Assembly (NCBI GenBank): GCA_034508935.3
Contig: CM067447.1
Span: 31,627,098 to 31,691,097 of the forward strand
From: Berghia stephanieae
Lineage: Eukaryota; Mollusca; Gastropoda; Nudibranchia; Aeolidiidae
DNA length: 64,000 bases
Reading direction: 5' to 3'
Shown here: positions 43,795-55,344 of the stretch, piece after piece
Numbering within the stretch: the first letter of the stretch is position 1
How the letters are laid out: every line of letters starts with the position of its first letter
The notes under the pieces: model-generated
Seen by the model: the letters and a program-made list of their open reading frames with translations, nothing else
Told to the model about the DNA's origin: nothing
Databases searched by the model: none
Translations under genes and position numbers: made by a program

Positions 43795-44251
43795 AACACT
43801 CAATTTGAAAAACATATGTAATTTGTCATAGCAGAGAATGTTCGTGTTATTTTGGTGAAAATAATTCAGTAATTGAGCTTTGATTTCAATTGCAACAGTG
43901 TTTAGGCACAATTGTATTTAACACTTTCCCCTTCTTAGTTTTTTGTGTGCCAATATGTAGCCTGTGAGTGTGTGTATGTGTGTCTGAGTGTGTTTGTGTA
44001 TGTGCGTATGCATCTGCCTTTCTCTCTATCCCTCACTCGTCTTCTTTCCATCTCTTTCTCACACTCACTGCTATGTTCAAAGGGAATGGATAACAATAAT
44101 TAACAATCAGAATCAGATACAGTCTTGTAACAAAGCATGCCTGAAGCTGGAGTTACCATGCTTTAAGGTGTGTTGTTTATACATAGCAAAAATTCGGTAG
44201 TAGACAATTAGCTTACTTGAATCTGAAACGTGTCTAATGACAGCATGGTCT

Positions 44252-44258
<7 letters not shown>
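43795..44258. other. No gene seen
   Basis: AT-rich intergenic sequence with a short GT tract (about 43964-44005). Confidence 0.4.

Positions 44259-44321
<63 letters not shown>
44259..44321. repeat. AT dinucleotide array
   Basis: About 60 bp of pure AT. Confidence 0.95.
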
Positions 44322-44324
<3 letters not shown>

Positions 44325-45111
44325 GTGTGTGACTTACATGTGCCATCAATCTGGACACAGATATTGCTAGGAATTACTTTTTTGCTTTTCCAGAACTAAT
44401 CCCTTTTCTTTTTTTTTTCTTTTTTTTTTTAACATGCTGTCTTTGATTAAAGAGGAACCGAATTCTAAATGTCACTTTCTGTCCTGTATGCAGAGCAACA
44501 CTTTTTTTTTGTTTTTGGAAGGCATTGATGTGACCATGAATTGTTAAAAAATTCCATTTAAGTTCTGAAATTAAATAAGTCCAATTGACCTAAAACTATC
44601 TCACTAATTCTGTGTAACTTCTAGAACTAATTAATGGTTTGAATTTTCTCTTAAGCCATAGAAGGCGTTGTCATCCACTGTTGTATTGTGCGGGATCGCC
44701 TGTGGTTGCCTGGTATTTTTTGTGTTAGGTATACCCTCTCAGTACTGATTCAAGTTGATTATTCTTCTTTTATCCGTATCACATTGTTTTCACTATAGCT
44801 AGAAGAGCTCTACTTTCGTTTCCACTTTACCATTCACCGATTGAGACAGAAGTTACCAAGTTACGATTTTTTAATGGTTGAAAAGTGTTAGAATTTGGAA
44901 CTTTGTTTAATATCAACTTTTATAATTTTTTTGATAGTCTTGATAATTTTATTCAATAATGTGATTTTCATAGATCATAGAAAGGGCAATTCATTCTTCT
45001 ATTTTTTTACGTTAAACCATCTCTGTAAATCTCTGTATCTTATCCAGTCAAAAGGTTATCCCTTTTTTTAAAAACCTCATAGCAAACCAGAGTTATGCCC
45101 CTTACGTCAGC
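44322..45111. other. No gene seen
   Basis: AT-rich intergenic sequence. Confidence 0.4.
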
Positions 45112-45175
45112 CAACTGATATGACCTAAATGTGTTGCAAGCACAATAAGCCTTAAAAACAAACAAAACAAGGGGT
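45112..45175 (+). mobile_element. S1 3'-end fragment
   Basis: 'actgatatgacctaaatgtg', 'ttgcaagcacaataagcc' and the tail 'ttaaaaacaaacaaaac'. About 60 bp of the S1 3' end, with the stem arm mutated. Confidence 0.6.
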
Positions 45176-46059
45176 TAGGATAATGGGTAAGATTTGATCT
45201 GCAGTCCTTTTCTGTGGAGGCAGTCGGGAATGTATGTCTTTCTATCAGATATTTTTTTACCCTATGAACTTTTATACTAAAGAATTTACAGGGTCTCCAA
45301 CATTCATTTAATCTAAGGTTTGGACTAATTTATTAATTATCCCCATTAAGTGCACCATGCGCCCAGAAAATTGAGTCATAAGGATGCGTTTATTATTTAC
45401 AAACACAATGAAGATGATATGAAATATGAACTGAAATTAGTCTACTTGACCTTAACCCTCTCAATAACCATCATGGTCAATAGAACAAAATGGTTCACTG
45501 CAATACTAAAGCTTCCTTCAACTGCTTGAACTGAACTACTCTCCCTCTCTCTTATGTACCTAAATCTTTATTTCATACAGATAGCAATTAACGATAGTGC
45601 TAGTACTACAAAAAAATAAAAATAATAATAAATAAATAATAAGTAAAGAGAAGTAACAGAAAACAATAAAAATATCAGAGTCAATTGGAGTCAAACCCAA
45701 TTGATATGACTCCCACCGTCTGGCTGAGAAAGAGAGGTGAGTGAGCGATTGTAATAGCACTGAGCCATCCGGCTATAATATTTTAATTCTCTGTTTTCAT
45801 CGGGCACCTCTCTACTCTTTACTCTCAATTTCTCATCATTGTTGATGGAACTGCCAGCTTCACAATTTTTCTGAATTTACAATACTACACATAAAGAGAT
45901 ATGAATAGGATTGAGGTATAGGTGTGTGCATTTTATGGGGATATTACCTAAACTTTAAAGCAATAATTGTTTTGTAAGAGATTTCATATATGACATGACA
46001 ACTCGTGATATTACATGTGAAGTATTCCTACTGATTTTTATTTTGTTCTTTTCTAAAGT
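45176..46059. other. No gene seen
   Basis: AT-rich intergenic sequence. Confidence 0.4.
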
Positions 46060-46154
46060 GCTTGGTGGAATTCCCTTTAGGGCAAGGGAAGCATGGTCTC
46101 CCCTTGGGCCAATGGATTCTTCCTTGGTCTTCAGCCTTCCTGTCACTTCTATCC
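46060..46154 (+). mobile_element. Old S1-related copy, left part
   Basis: 'gcttggtggaattccctt', 'gggcaagggaagcatgg' and 'cctgtcacttctatcc' correspond to the first about 90 bp of S1, diverged. It is interrupted by a younger S1 copy and resumes at 46689. Confidence 0.5.
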
Positions 46155-46688
46155 CTGGGTGGGGTTCCCTACCTCCACAGTGGGCAGGGAGGTACATACT
46201 GTGTCTTCTATCCCCTTATATCTGTTTTCCAACATGCTTTCTGTCTTTGTCTTGGTGGGAGATTACTTGGTTTTGTCCTGGCCCTGGCCTGAGTCCTTGA
46301 CTGGGAGGGAAACAGTCAAATGCATAGTTATTGTTTTTATGAGATGATATTTTTTTCCTTGTAAATCATCTCTCTGTTATGTATTATTATATTTGTTATT
46401 TTGAATTTATCATGTAAGTATTTGAGTGTATTCCTCTTTGTTGGATTTTGTGCTTGTGTCCGGATGAGACTTATAGGTGATCTCAAACTAAGTACATTGG
46501 TGGAATGCTCTTGGAAATCTACATCTGATCCCTATTTGTTCCCAGTTCCCCTTTGTCTTACTTTCTCTTGGGTGCTTTAATTGTAATTCCAGAACTTTTT
46601 ACTATCCCATTTTCTTCCTTTTGTACTGGCGCTGATATAACCTAAATGTGTTGCAAGCGCCGTAAAACCCTTAAAAAACAAAAACAAA
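46155..46688 (+). mobile_element. S1 retroposon, full length, inside an older S1 relative
   Basis: 534 bp starting CTGGGTGGGGTTCC and ending in 'cttaaaaaacaaaaac' with an A/C-rich tail. The perfect 16-bp duplication CCTGTCACTTCTATCC flanks it (46139-46154 and 46689-46704). The target is part of an older copy of the same family. Confidence 0.9.
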
Positions 46689-47085
46689 CCTGTCACTTCT
46701 ATCCCCTTATACAATATGCATCATGTCTCTGCCATGCAACTTTGTTTTAGATTGGGACCATTTGGATTCAGCTGTGCCCTACTTAGGGTCTATGCTGGTC
46801 CGGACCCAGTCAGATGGATTTATCCTTTTTTGAAAGATACTTTTTCAGTGTAAATTATTTTACTTATTGGATTAATACAAGACGCACATGAAATAAATAT
46901 ATCTCTTGGATCTGCTCCTATTCTCTGTTTGAACCAGCTCCATGTGTCGTCTTTTTTTTCTGGATACTTATTAGTGTACACCTTTATCTTTTTTTAAGTT
47001 GTTTTTTTCACCTTCATTTTTACTCGTACTGAGATGAATTGAAAGTTTCACATACGCCATAAAATCTGTAAAATAGCAAGCAAAC
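46689..47085 (+). mobile_element. Old S1-related copy, right part
   Basis: Resumes with 'ctatccccttatac', then 'ttttagattgggaccat', 'gaaagatactttttcagtg', 'actgagatgaattgaaag' and 'cgccataaaatctg', following S1 order with many changes. Confidence 0.5.
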
Positions 47086-47489
47086 ATTTGTTTTGAAATA
47101 TGAGATTCCAATATTATTTTCTGGGAGATTCCCATCCATGTTATAAATTAAATAATTTTGTCACTCTGTGCGAATACAGGTTATTTTACATTATAGTCAT
47201 TGTTGACATTGATGATATTATTTTATGGATTTGTTATATGTTGTTTTTATTAGATGCCCCAGCAAAACCCAAACAAACCAAAATTTAAACAACTTATCGT
47301 CTTTACGGTGGTTTAGGCTTATTTATTTTGTTTTTGGTGTAAAGTAAATGAAAATCAAAAGATACACCAATGTTTTTTCCCCCATTCATGATGACTGCTG
47401 TAGTTTGTCATTGAATTTGAAGTAAAAGATTTTGCTCTTGGATTGCACCACATTTTTAATGCTAATGTTTTTTAGATTATAGGCCATGA
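47086..47489. other. No gene seen
   Basis: AT-rich intergenic sequence between two S1 copies. Confidence 0.4.
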
Positions 47490-48022
47490 CCTCCCATAGT
47501 GGGCAGGGAGGCACTTACTGTGTCATCTTTCTTCTTATATCTATTTTCCAACATGCTTTCTGTCTTTGTCTTGGGACGAGATTACTTGTTTTTGTCCTGG
47601 GCCTGGCCAGATACCCTAGCGGGGAGGAAAACAGTCAAATGTATAGTTAGAGTTTTGGGAGATGATATTTTTTGTCTTTTGTAAATCATGTCTCAGTTAT
47701 GCACTGTATTTTGTTATGTTTACATATTATATATGATTTATAAACATTTGAGTTTATTCCTCTTAGTGGGATCCTGTGCTTGTGTCTAGATGAGACTTTT
47801 AGGTGATCTCAAACTAAGTAGCCTACTTTGATAGTGTGTTCTTGGAATCTACATCTGTTCCATATGAGAACCAATTCCCCTTTGTCTTACTTTTTCTTGG
47901 GTGATTTGATTGTAAATCTAGAATATTTTGACTAGTCCATTTTCTTCTTTTTACTGGTGTTGATATGACCTAAATGTGTCGTAAGCGCTGTAAGACCCTT
48001 AAGAACAAAAACAAACAAAAAA
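47490..48022 (+). mobile_element. S1 retroposon, slightly 5'-truncated
   Basis: Begins at 'acctcccatagtgggcaggg' (about 15 bp into S1) and ends in 'cttaagaacaaaaacaaac'. No convincing TSD was found. One stem arm reads 'agcgctgt'. Confidence 0.8.
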
Positions 48023-49059
<1,037 letters not shown>

Positions 49060-49310
49060 CCGATCCACTCAGCCATTGTGCTGCAATCTTGTCAAGGATC
49101 ATATGCCACTGTCTGGATTGAACTTTTAGTTTTAGGTTGTCTCAGGTTAGACTCACAGATAAACTTCTTCTGTTCTCGTTTTAACCAGTATTCTTTTTCT
49201 GCTGTTTGTTATGTTTTTGTAGAGCAGACTTTTCTCACCAGTCTCTTTTATTTTTACTAGTACTAAATGGAACTTAAAAGATTTTCAAGTGGCGTAAAAC
49301 CCATTAAAAT
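49060..49310 (+). mobile_element. Old S1-related 3' part
   Basis: 'gtctggattgaacttttag', 'ttaaccagtattcttttt', 'tttactagtactaaatgg', 'aagtggcgtaaaaccc' and 'attaaaataaa' fit the last about 240 bp of S1, diverged. Confidence 0.5.
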
Positions 49311-50516
49311 AAAGTGAAGACGTCCTGATGAGATTAATATGTGTGTGAATGTACACAGGGTACAAATTATAATTATATAGTTATAATCTCTTTTGGAAAT
49401 TGCCAGATAGTTTTTAGTTAAAATTTACTAATTTTACTTGTGTCATTTCTCTAGGATCTATCTATATCATGAAAAACAGAAATAAATAATTATATGATGT
49501 TGAATGAAAACTGAACAAGAAAGAAACGAAATATACTTACTTAATTAATAAATATTAATATGAATTTTCATTTTTCAAATTATTAAATTACTTTTAGTTG
49601 CAGAAATATATTTTAAAAATTTTATTTTAATTACATTTGAGAGTTTTGCCAACCAACGGGTGGATATATTGTTTGATATAAATCAGTTTTGTTTTTATTT
49701 GCCCTTTCTTCCGGTTTTGATATGTTCCATGGAATGAGCAATAATATGAATATAATTACACGTTGCATCAACGCTTTCTATTATTTGTTTACTACAAATT
49801 ATGCTCTAACTCACCTGGAGGAGAAACTGAGATATTTTGAATCGAGTTTTATTTTGTTTCTTTATTGATTTTATTTGATAAATTTTTATTCATTTGATTT
49901 TGTCTGTTTTTATATGTCCTAATGAATAAACAAATTTATCATAAGAATTATATCATCTTTTGATTACCCATCATCTTCCGTTTCCATGGTGCAACTTTTT
50001 TATTAACTCCGTAGAAATACGAAACAGTTCCCTTCCCCTCCTGTAACTTCCATGTAATAACACAGCCATATCATAATCCAGATTAGAATCAGCCCTAAAA
50101 AATTTCACGAAGAATTTTTGACAAATGGAGCATCATGTTCCCACATTGGAATATGAAAGGAGAAATTTAGGGCCAAAATGAAAAAAAAAGGTGTTCTGTC
50201 AAGAGTACCGTAGAATTGGGACTAAATTTAAAGGTTTTTAGTGTACAATAAATTGTATAGCTGTATAGCTGAAATACTTGATGATTTAAAAAAAGAGATC
50301 TCATTAGTTGTATAACTGTTCATCGAATAGAAAGATATTCATCATATACATACTTACACATGACATAACAATTTCCTAGTCAATAGCAAATTTGAAGGTG
50401 CTCAAAGAACTAGAATTTTAGGGTTCAAGTATCAGGTTCTTACATTTTCCGCATATTTGATAAAGAGCCCTTAATATAAATTTTAATTTGTCTCCCTTGT
50501 GTGGATTATATGAAAA
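49311..50516. other. No gene seen
   Basis: Strongly AT-rich intergenic sequence. The target duplication of the next S1 copy ends this stretch. Confidence 0.4.
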
Positions 50517-51043
50517 CCTCCCATAGTGGGCAGGGAGGTACATGCTGTGTCTTCTATCCCCCCATACCCGTTTCCCAATTGTTTCCTGTCATTGTCTTGG
50601 AATGAGATTACTTAGTTTTGTCCTGATCCTTGCCGGAGCTCCTTGGCTGGGAGGGAAACAGTTGAATGTATAGTTATAGTTTTGGGAGATGATTTTTTTT
50701 CCTTGTAAATCATCTCTCTGCTATGCATTGTATTATGTTGAGTTTACTTATTATATTAAATGATTGGTAAACATTTGAGTGTATTCCTCTTAGATGGGAC
50801 CTGTGCTTGTGTCTGGATGAGACTTTTATGTGATCTCAAACTAAGTGCATTGGTGGTCTGCTCTTGGAATCTACATCTGATCCCTATTTGTTCCCAGTTC
50901 CCCTATGTCTTACTTTTTCTTGGGTGCTTTTATTGTAATTCTATAACTTTTTACTATCCCATTTTCTTCCTTTTTACTGTCGCTGATATAACCTAAATGT
51001 GTTGCAAGCGCCGTAAAACCCTTAAAAACAAAAAAAAAAAAAC
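50517..51043 (+). mobile_element. S1 retroposon, slightly 5'-truncated, with TSD
   Basis: Flanked by the 13-bp duplication GATTATATGAAAA (50504-50516 and 51044-51056). It starts at 'cctcccatagtgggcaggg' and ends in 'cttaaaaacaaaaaaa'. The stem-loop reads 'gtcgctgatataacc' with 'gcaagcgccgtaaaac'. Confidence 0.88.
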
Positions 51044-51125
51044 GATTATATGAAAAGAAAAAAATGATGACCTTGTTTATTATTGAAATTCATATCAGAT
51101 TTTCGGGATCTCCAGATTTAAAGAC

Positions 51126-51435
51126 CTGGCTGGGGTTCCCAACCTCCCTTAGTGGGCAGGGAGGCACTTGCTGTGTCTTCTACATTCCTTTACCTGTTTT
51201 CCAATTGCTTTCTGTCTGTGTCTTGGAATGAGATTACATAGTTTTGTCCTGACCCTGGCTGGGAGAGAAACAGTCGAATGTATAGTTATAGTTTTAGGAG
51301 ATGATACTTTTTTCATTGCAAATCATCTGTCTGTTATGTACTGTTATTTTTTATATTTAACACTTGATTTGTAAACATTTGAGTGTATTCCTTTTAGTGG
51401 AATCTTGTGCTGGTGTCTGTGTGAGACTTAGGTGA
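51126..51435 (+). mobile_element. Outer S1 copy, left part (interrupted)
   Basis: Starts CTGGCTGGGGTTCC directly after the target sequence ATTTAAAGA (51116-51124) plus C. It runs to 'agacttaggtga' (51424-51435), where a second S1 copy is inserted, and resumes at 51960. Confidence 0.85.
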
Positions 51436-51959
51436 GTGGGCCGGGGGGGGGGGGGGGGTACATACTGTGTCTTCTATCCCCTTATATTCGTTTTCCAACA
51501 TGCTTTCTGTCTTTGTTTTGGAATGGGATTACTTGGTTTTGTCCTGGCCTTGGCCGGAGTCCTAGCTGGGAGGGAAACAATCAAATGTTTAGTTAGAGTT
51601 TTGGGAGATGATACTTTTTTCCTTGTAAATCATCTCTCTGTTATGCACTGCATTATGTTTCTTTAAATTATGTATGATTTGTAAAACATTTGAGTGTATT
51701 CCTCTTAGCGGGGACCTGTGCTCGTGTCTAGATGAGACTTTTAGTGATCTCAAACTAAGTACTTTGATAGAGTGCTTTTGGGATCTACACCTGTTTCTTA
51801 TTTGAAGCAATTCCCCTTTGTCTCAACTTTTCTTTTGTGCTTTAATTGTAATTCTAGAACATTTTACTATCCCATTTATTCCTTTTTACTAGCGCTGATA
51901 TGACCTTAATGTGTTGAAAGCGCCGTAAAACCCTTAAAAACAAAAACAAAAACAAAACA
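51436..51959 (+). mobile_element. Inner S1 copy, nested in another S1
   Basis: 5'-truncated by about 26 bp (starts 'gtgggccggg'), with a G run (about 51443-51458) replacing 'agggagg'. It ends with 'cttaaaaacaaaaac' repeats. The 12-bp target duplication AGACTTAGGTGA / AGACTTATGTGA (one difference) flanks it at 51424-51435 and 51960-51971. It is younger than the copy it interrupts. Confidence 0.9.
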
Positions 51960-52187
51960 AGACTTATGTGATCTCAAACTAAGTATACTGATGGTGTGCT
52001 CTTGGAATCTACATCTGTTCCCTTTTTGAACCATTCCCCTTTGTCTTACTTTTTCCTCAAGTCCTTTTACTTGAACTAGAATGATTGCACTATCCAATTT
52101 TCTTCCCTTTTACTGGGGCTGATTTGACCTAAATATGAGTTGCAAGCGCCGTAAAACCCTTAAAAAAAAAAAAAAAAAAAAAAAAAC
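51960..52187 (+). mobile_element. Outer S1 copy, right part
   Basis: Resumes S1 at 'gatctcaaactaagtat' and ends in a pure A tail of about 26 bases, followed by the second ATTTAAAGA (52188-52196). The outer copy therefore has its own 9-bp TSD. Confidence 0.85.
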
Positions 52188-52196
52188 ATTTAAAGA

Positions 52197-52786
52197 TATA
52201 AAAAGAAATGAAAGGAGTAAAAGTGGAATTGATGTTGATCAAACTCTCCTCTTTCGCTTTGCACTTCACCTTGTATAAAATAACAACTCCTTGGTAGGTA
52301 CCATGAAAATCAGTTGGGTTTTGGGTTGTTGTATATATATCTATTATAAAGTTCGTCATTTCTCCTGCCTTGTCCAGGGTTGTAGATTGATTTTTGATCA
52401 CTTATTCTTTCATTAAACCCCATTTCTAACTACTTACATATTTATGTCTTTCTAGTTTTGCATTGCTTTGAATTTGAAGACCGAGTTAGTTTGTTTCTTT
52501 TTTTTTTTTTTTTTTTAATATATGTTCTTTCCGGAAGTCCCGGGTTTGAGAGTTTTTTTTGTGCTCTCCTGAATTTCTGCTACAATAATATCATTTGGTC
52601 AATTGACGGTAGAGTGTTATTCATACCCGTCACTCATCACACTGAACCGAACTGAATGGCCAGAAATCAATGTAACAAATTGCTTAACAGTCAAAATAGA
52701 AAAGACATGAAAATAAATCGGGCCCATTGAAATGTTACAGATTTGAAGAGGATAGTGAACTTTTACTTCGAAGATTTTTAAAAATA
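52197..52786. other. No gene seen
   Basis: AT-rich intergenic sequence with a T run (about 52498-52516). Confidence 0.4.
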
Positions 52787-52995
52787 ATTCTTCTTCTTCT
52801 CTCTTCTTCTTCTTTCTTTTTTTCTTTCTCTTCTTCTTCTTCTTCTTCTTCTTCTTCTTCTTCTTCTTCTTCTTCTTCTTCTTCTTCTTCTTCTTCTTCT
52901 TCTTCTTCTTCTTCTTCTTCTTCTTCTTCTTCTTCTTCTTCTTCTTCTTCTTTATTATTATTATTATTATTATTATTGCTATTATTATTATTGTT
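52787..52995. repeat. CTT then ATT trinucleotide array
   Basis: About 160 bp of CTT followed by ATT/TTG units. The poly-Ser and poly-Leu frame is an artefact. Confidence 0.95.
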
Positions 52996-53310
52996 GTTGT
53001 AGTTGTTGTTACTTGTGAACGTTCAGATTAGTTTTCAATATTGAAATGAAATAGTCAATACAGAAATGTTATTTTATTGCTCCACCCTCTTCTATATTTT
53101 ATAATCACCTTGTATGTATACAAATTGATTGTTTGTTGTTTTTTTAAAATGACAATCCAAGTCACCATTCACTGTTTAAATGTTATGTAATAATCAATTT
53201 TGAAATGTTTCTCCGTTTCATGAAGATATTAAAATTCCTACAGAAATTGTAGTTTCCATGCGTTTTTTGTTTTTCTTGTTTGTTTTTATTTATTTATCTA
53301 ACTATTTTTA
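52996..53310. other. No gene seen
   Basis: AT-rich intergenic sequence. Confidence 0.4.
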
Positions 53311-53834
53311 CTGGGTGGGGATCCTGACCTCCCATTGTGGGCAGGGAGGTACATACTGTGTCTTCTATCCCCTTATATCTGTTTTCCAACTTGCTTTCTG
53401 TCTTTGTCTTGGCATGAGATTACTTGGTTTTGTCCTGGCCCTGGCCGGAGTCCTAGATGGGAGGGAAACAGTCAAATGCATAGTTATTGTTTTGGGAGAT
53501 GATATTTTTTTCCTTGTAAATCATCTCTCTGTAATGTATTATTATTATTTTTAATGTATAATGTAGGCATTTGAGTGTATTCCTCTTTGTTGGATTTTGT
53601 GCTTGTGTCTGGATGAGACTTATAGGTGATCTCAAACTAGGTGCATTGGTGGTATGCTCTTGGAATCTACATCTGATCCCTATTTGTTCCCAGTTCCCCT
53701 ATGTCTTACTTTTTCTTTGGTGCTTTAATTGTAATTCTAGAACTTTTTACTATCCCATTTTCTTCCTTTTTACTGGCGCTGATATAACCTAAATGTGTTG
53801 CAAGCGCCGTAAAACCTTAAAAACAAACAAACAA
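53311..53834 (+). mobile_element. S1 retroposon, full length
   Basis: Starts CTGGGTGGGGATCC and ends 'ccttaaaaacaaacaaac'. All S1 landmarks and the GGCGCT/AGCGCC stem are intact. The flanks are too T-rich to decide a TSD. Confidence 0.88.
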
Positions 53835-53886
53835 ATATTTTCAACTTCTACGCATGCTTTTACTTTCCAAATGAAATGCTCAATGA

Positions 53887-54407
53887 CTGGGTGGGGTTCC
53901 TGACCTCCCATAGTGTGCAGGGAGGCACTTACGGCGTCTTCTATCGCCCAATATCTGTTTTCCAACTTGCTTTCTGTCTTTGTCTTGGAATGAGATTATT
54001 TGGTTTTGTCCTGGTCCTGGCCGGATACCCTGGCTGAGAGGGAAACAGTCAAATGTATTGTTAGTTTTGGGAGATGATATATTTTTCCTTGTAAATCATC
54101 TCTCTGTTATGCACTGTATTATGTTTTGTTTACATATTATATTATATGATTTGTGAACATTTGAGTGTGTTCCTCTTAGTGGGGACCTGTGCTTGTGTCT
54201 AGATGAGACTTTTAGGTGATCTCAAACTAATTACTTTGATAGTGTGCTCTTGGAACCAGTTCCCCTTTGTCTTACCTTTTCCTTTGTACTTTAATTGTAA
54301 TTCTAGAACTGTTTACTATCCCATTTTCTTCCTTTTTACTGGCACTGATATAACCTAAATGTGTTGCAAGTGCCGTAAAACCCTTAAAAACAAAAAAAAC
54401 AAACAAG
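53887..54407 (+). mobile_element. S1 retroposon, full length with TSD
   Basis: Flanked by TGCTCAATGA (53877-53886 and 54408-54417). It starts CTGGGTGGGGTTCC. About 25 bp of the usual sequence near 54255 are missing relative to other copies. Confidence 0.9.
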
Positions 54408-54434
54408 TGCTCAATGAAAGTCACAGATAACACA

Positions 54435-54657
54435 CTTGGTGGGGTCTTTTGACCTCTCGAAGTTGGCAAGGAGGTTACTTGCTGTGTATTCTAGCCTCCT
54501 ATATCTGTTGGCTCGATGTATGTTTTCCAACTTGCTTTCTGTTTTTATATTGGAAAGAGTTTATTCGGTTTTGTCCTAGCCCTGGCCAGAGTCGTTGGCT
54601 GGGAGGGAAGTCAAATGTATAGTTATATGTAGTTTTGTCATATATTTTTTTTCCTTG
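54435..54657 (+). mobile_element. S1 retroposon 5' part, interrupted by a T2 SINE
   Basis: Starts CTTGGTGGGGTC, like the copy at 20600 (shared 'ggggtcttttg' variant). It runs to 'tttttccttgaaat', where a T2 SINE is inserted, and resumes at 54951. Confidence 0.75.
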
Positions 54658-54950
54658 AAATATGTAGCGTAATATCCACTAAATGTGCTCAAAGCGCTTT
54701 ACAAGGGGTCGTGGTCAACAGCAACATTTAACATGTAGGACGGGACATGAGGCCTGTTAGGCGATATTACAATTTTTTGGACAAAGACAACGCTATTAAT
54801 GGCCAGGTACTCATTTTACACCTGAGTACGGTGAGAGAAAGTGAGTATAGTAAAGAGCCTTTTTCAAGGACTCAACAAGGCGCCAAGTGAGAGACTCGAA
54901 CCCAGGACCTTCCGATCCTAAAGCGAGTGTCGTACCACAAGACCACATAG
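54658..54950 (-). repeat. T2 tRNA-derived SINE inserted in S1
   Basis: A complete T2 on the minus strand: the tail 'tagcgtaatatccactaaat' at the left, 'gctcaaagcgctttacaagg', box B region 'ctcgaacccaggacc', and head 'gtaccacaagaccacatag' at the right. It matches the copy at 30640-30949 closely. Confidence 0.85.
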
Positions 54951-54994
54951 CAAATCATAGCTCTCATATGTACTGTTATATTTTGTTTTTGTTT
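54951..54994 (+). mobile_element. S1 continuation after T2 insertion
   Basis: 'caaatcatagctctcatatg' then 'tactgttatattttg' follows S1 order (TGTAAATCATCTCTCTGTTATG...) directly after the T2 insertion. Confidence 0.6.
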
Positions 54995-55048
54995 TGAACC
55001 TTCTCATCCGAAGGTGAGTGTCGAATCACTAGACCACATAGCTGCATG
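54995..55048 (-). repeat. T2 head fragment
   Basis: 'gaaccttctcatccgaagg' and 'cactagaccacatagctgc' repeat the T2 head in the same orientation as the preceding copy. Confidence 0.6.
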
Positions 55049-55154
55049 ATTTTAATATCTTAGGTGGATTTTTATCTAAAAGTGCGACTTTGTGGTTTTG
55101 TGCACTCACCTTCTGACCTTTAGGTCTCTGCTTAGAGTCCTGCAGTGGGCAGCG

Positions 55155-55228
55155 AAAGGGTGAGTCCTTGGAAAAGGCTCTTGACATTTTCTCACTGCAC
55201 TCATGTGTAAAACTAGTCCTAGGCTGGT
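55155..55228 (+). repeat. T2 middle fragment, opposite orientation
   Basis: 'gagtccttggaaaaggctct' then 'tctcactgcactcatgtgta' is the plus-strand form of the T2 middle part. Confidence 0.55.
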
Positions 55229-55344
55229 TACAGCATTGCCAGTAGTGGAAATAAAGAGAAATATGTCTTATAGTTATAGGCGTCATATCTCAAGCTTCAT
55301 GTTCAATGTTGCTGTCAGCTTGGGACTTCTTCTAAAGCTTCTGT

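Noticed and set aside
53258-53554. Recurrent short proteins of the type VGILTSHCGQGGTYCVFYPL, found many times (for example 15546, 26911, 46062, 51436)
   Set aside because: They are the same frame through copies of the S1 retroposon. The frame is broken differently in each copy and shows no preference for silent changes by eye.
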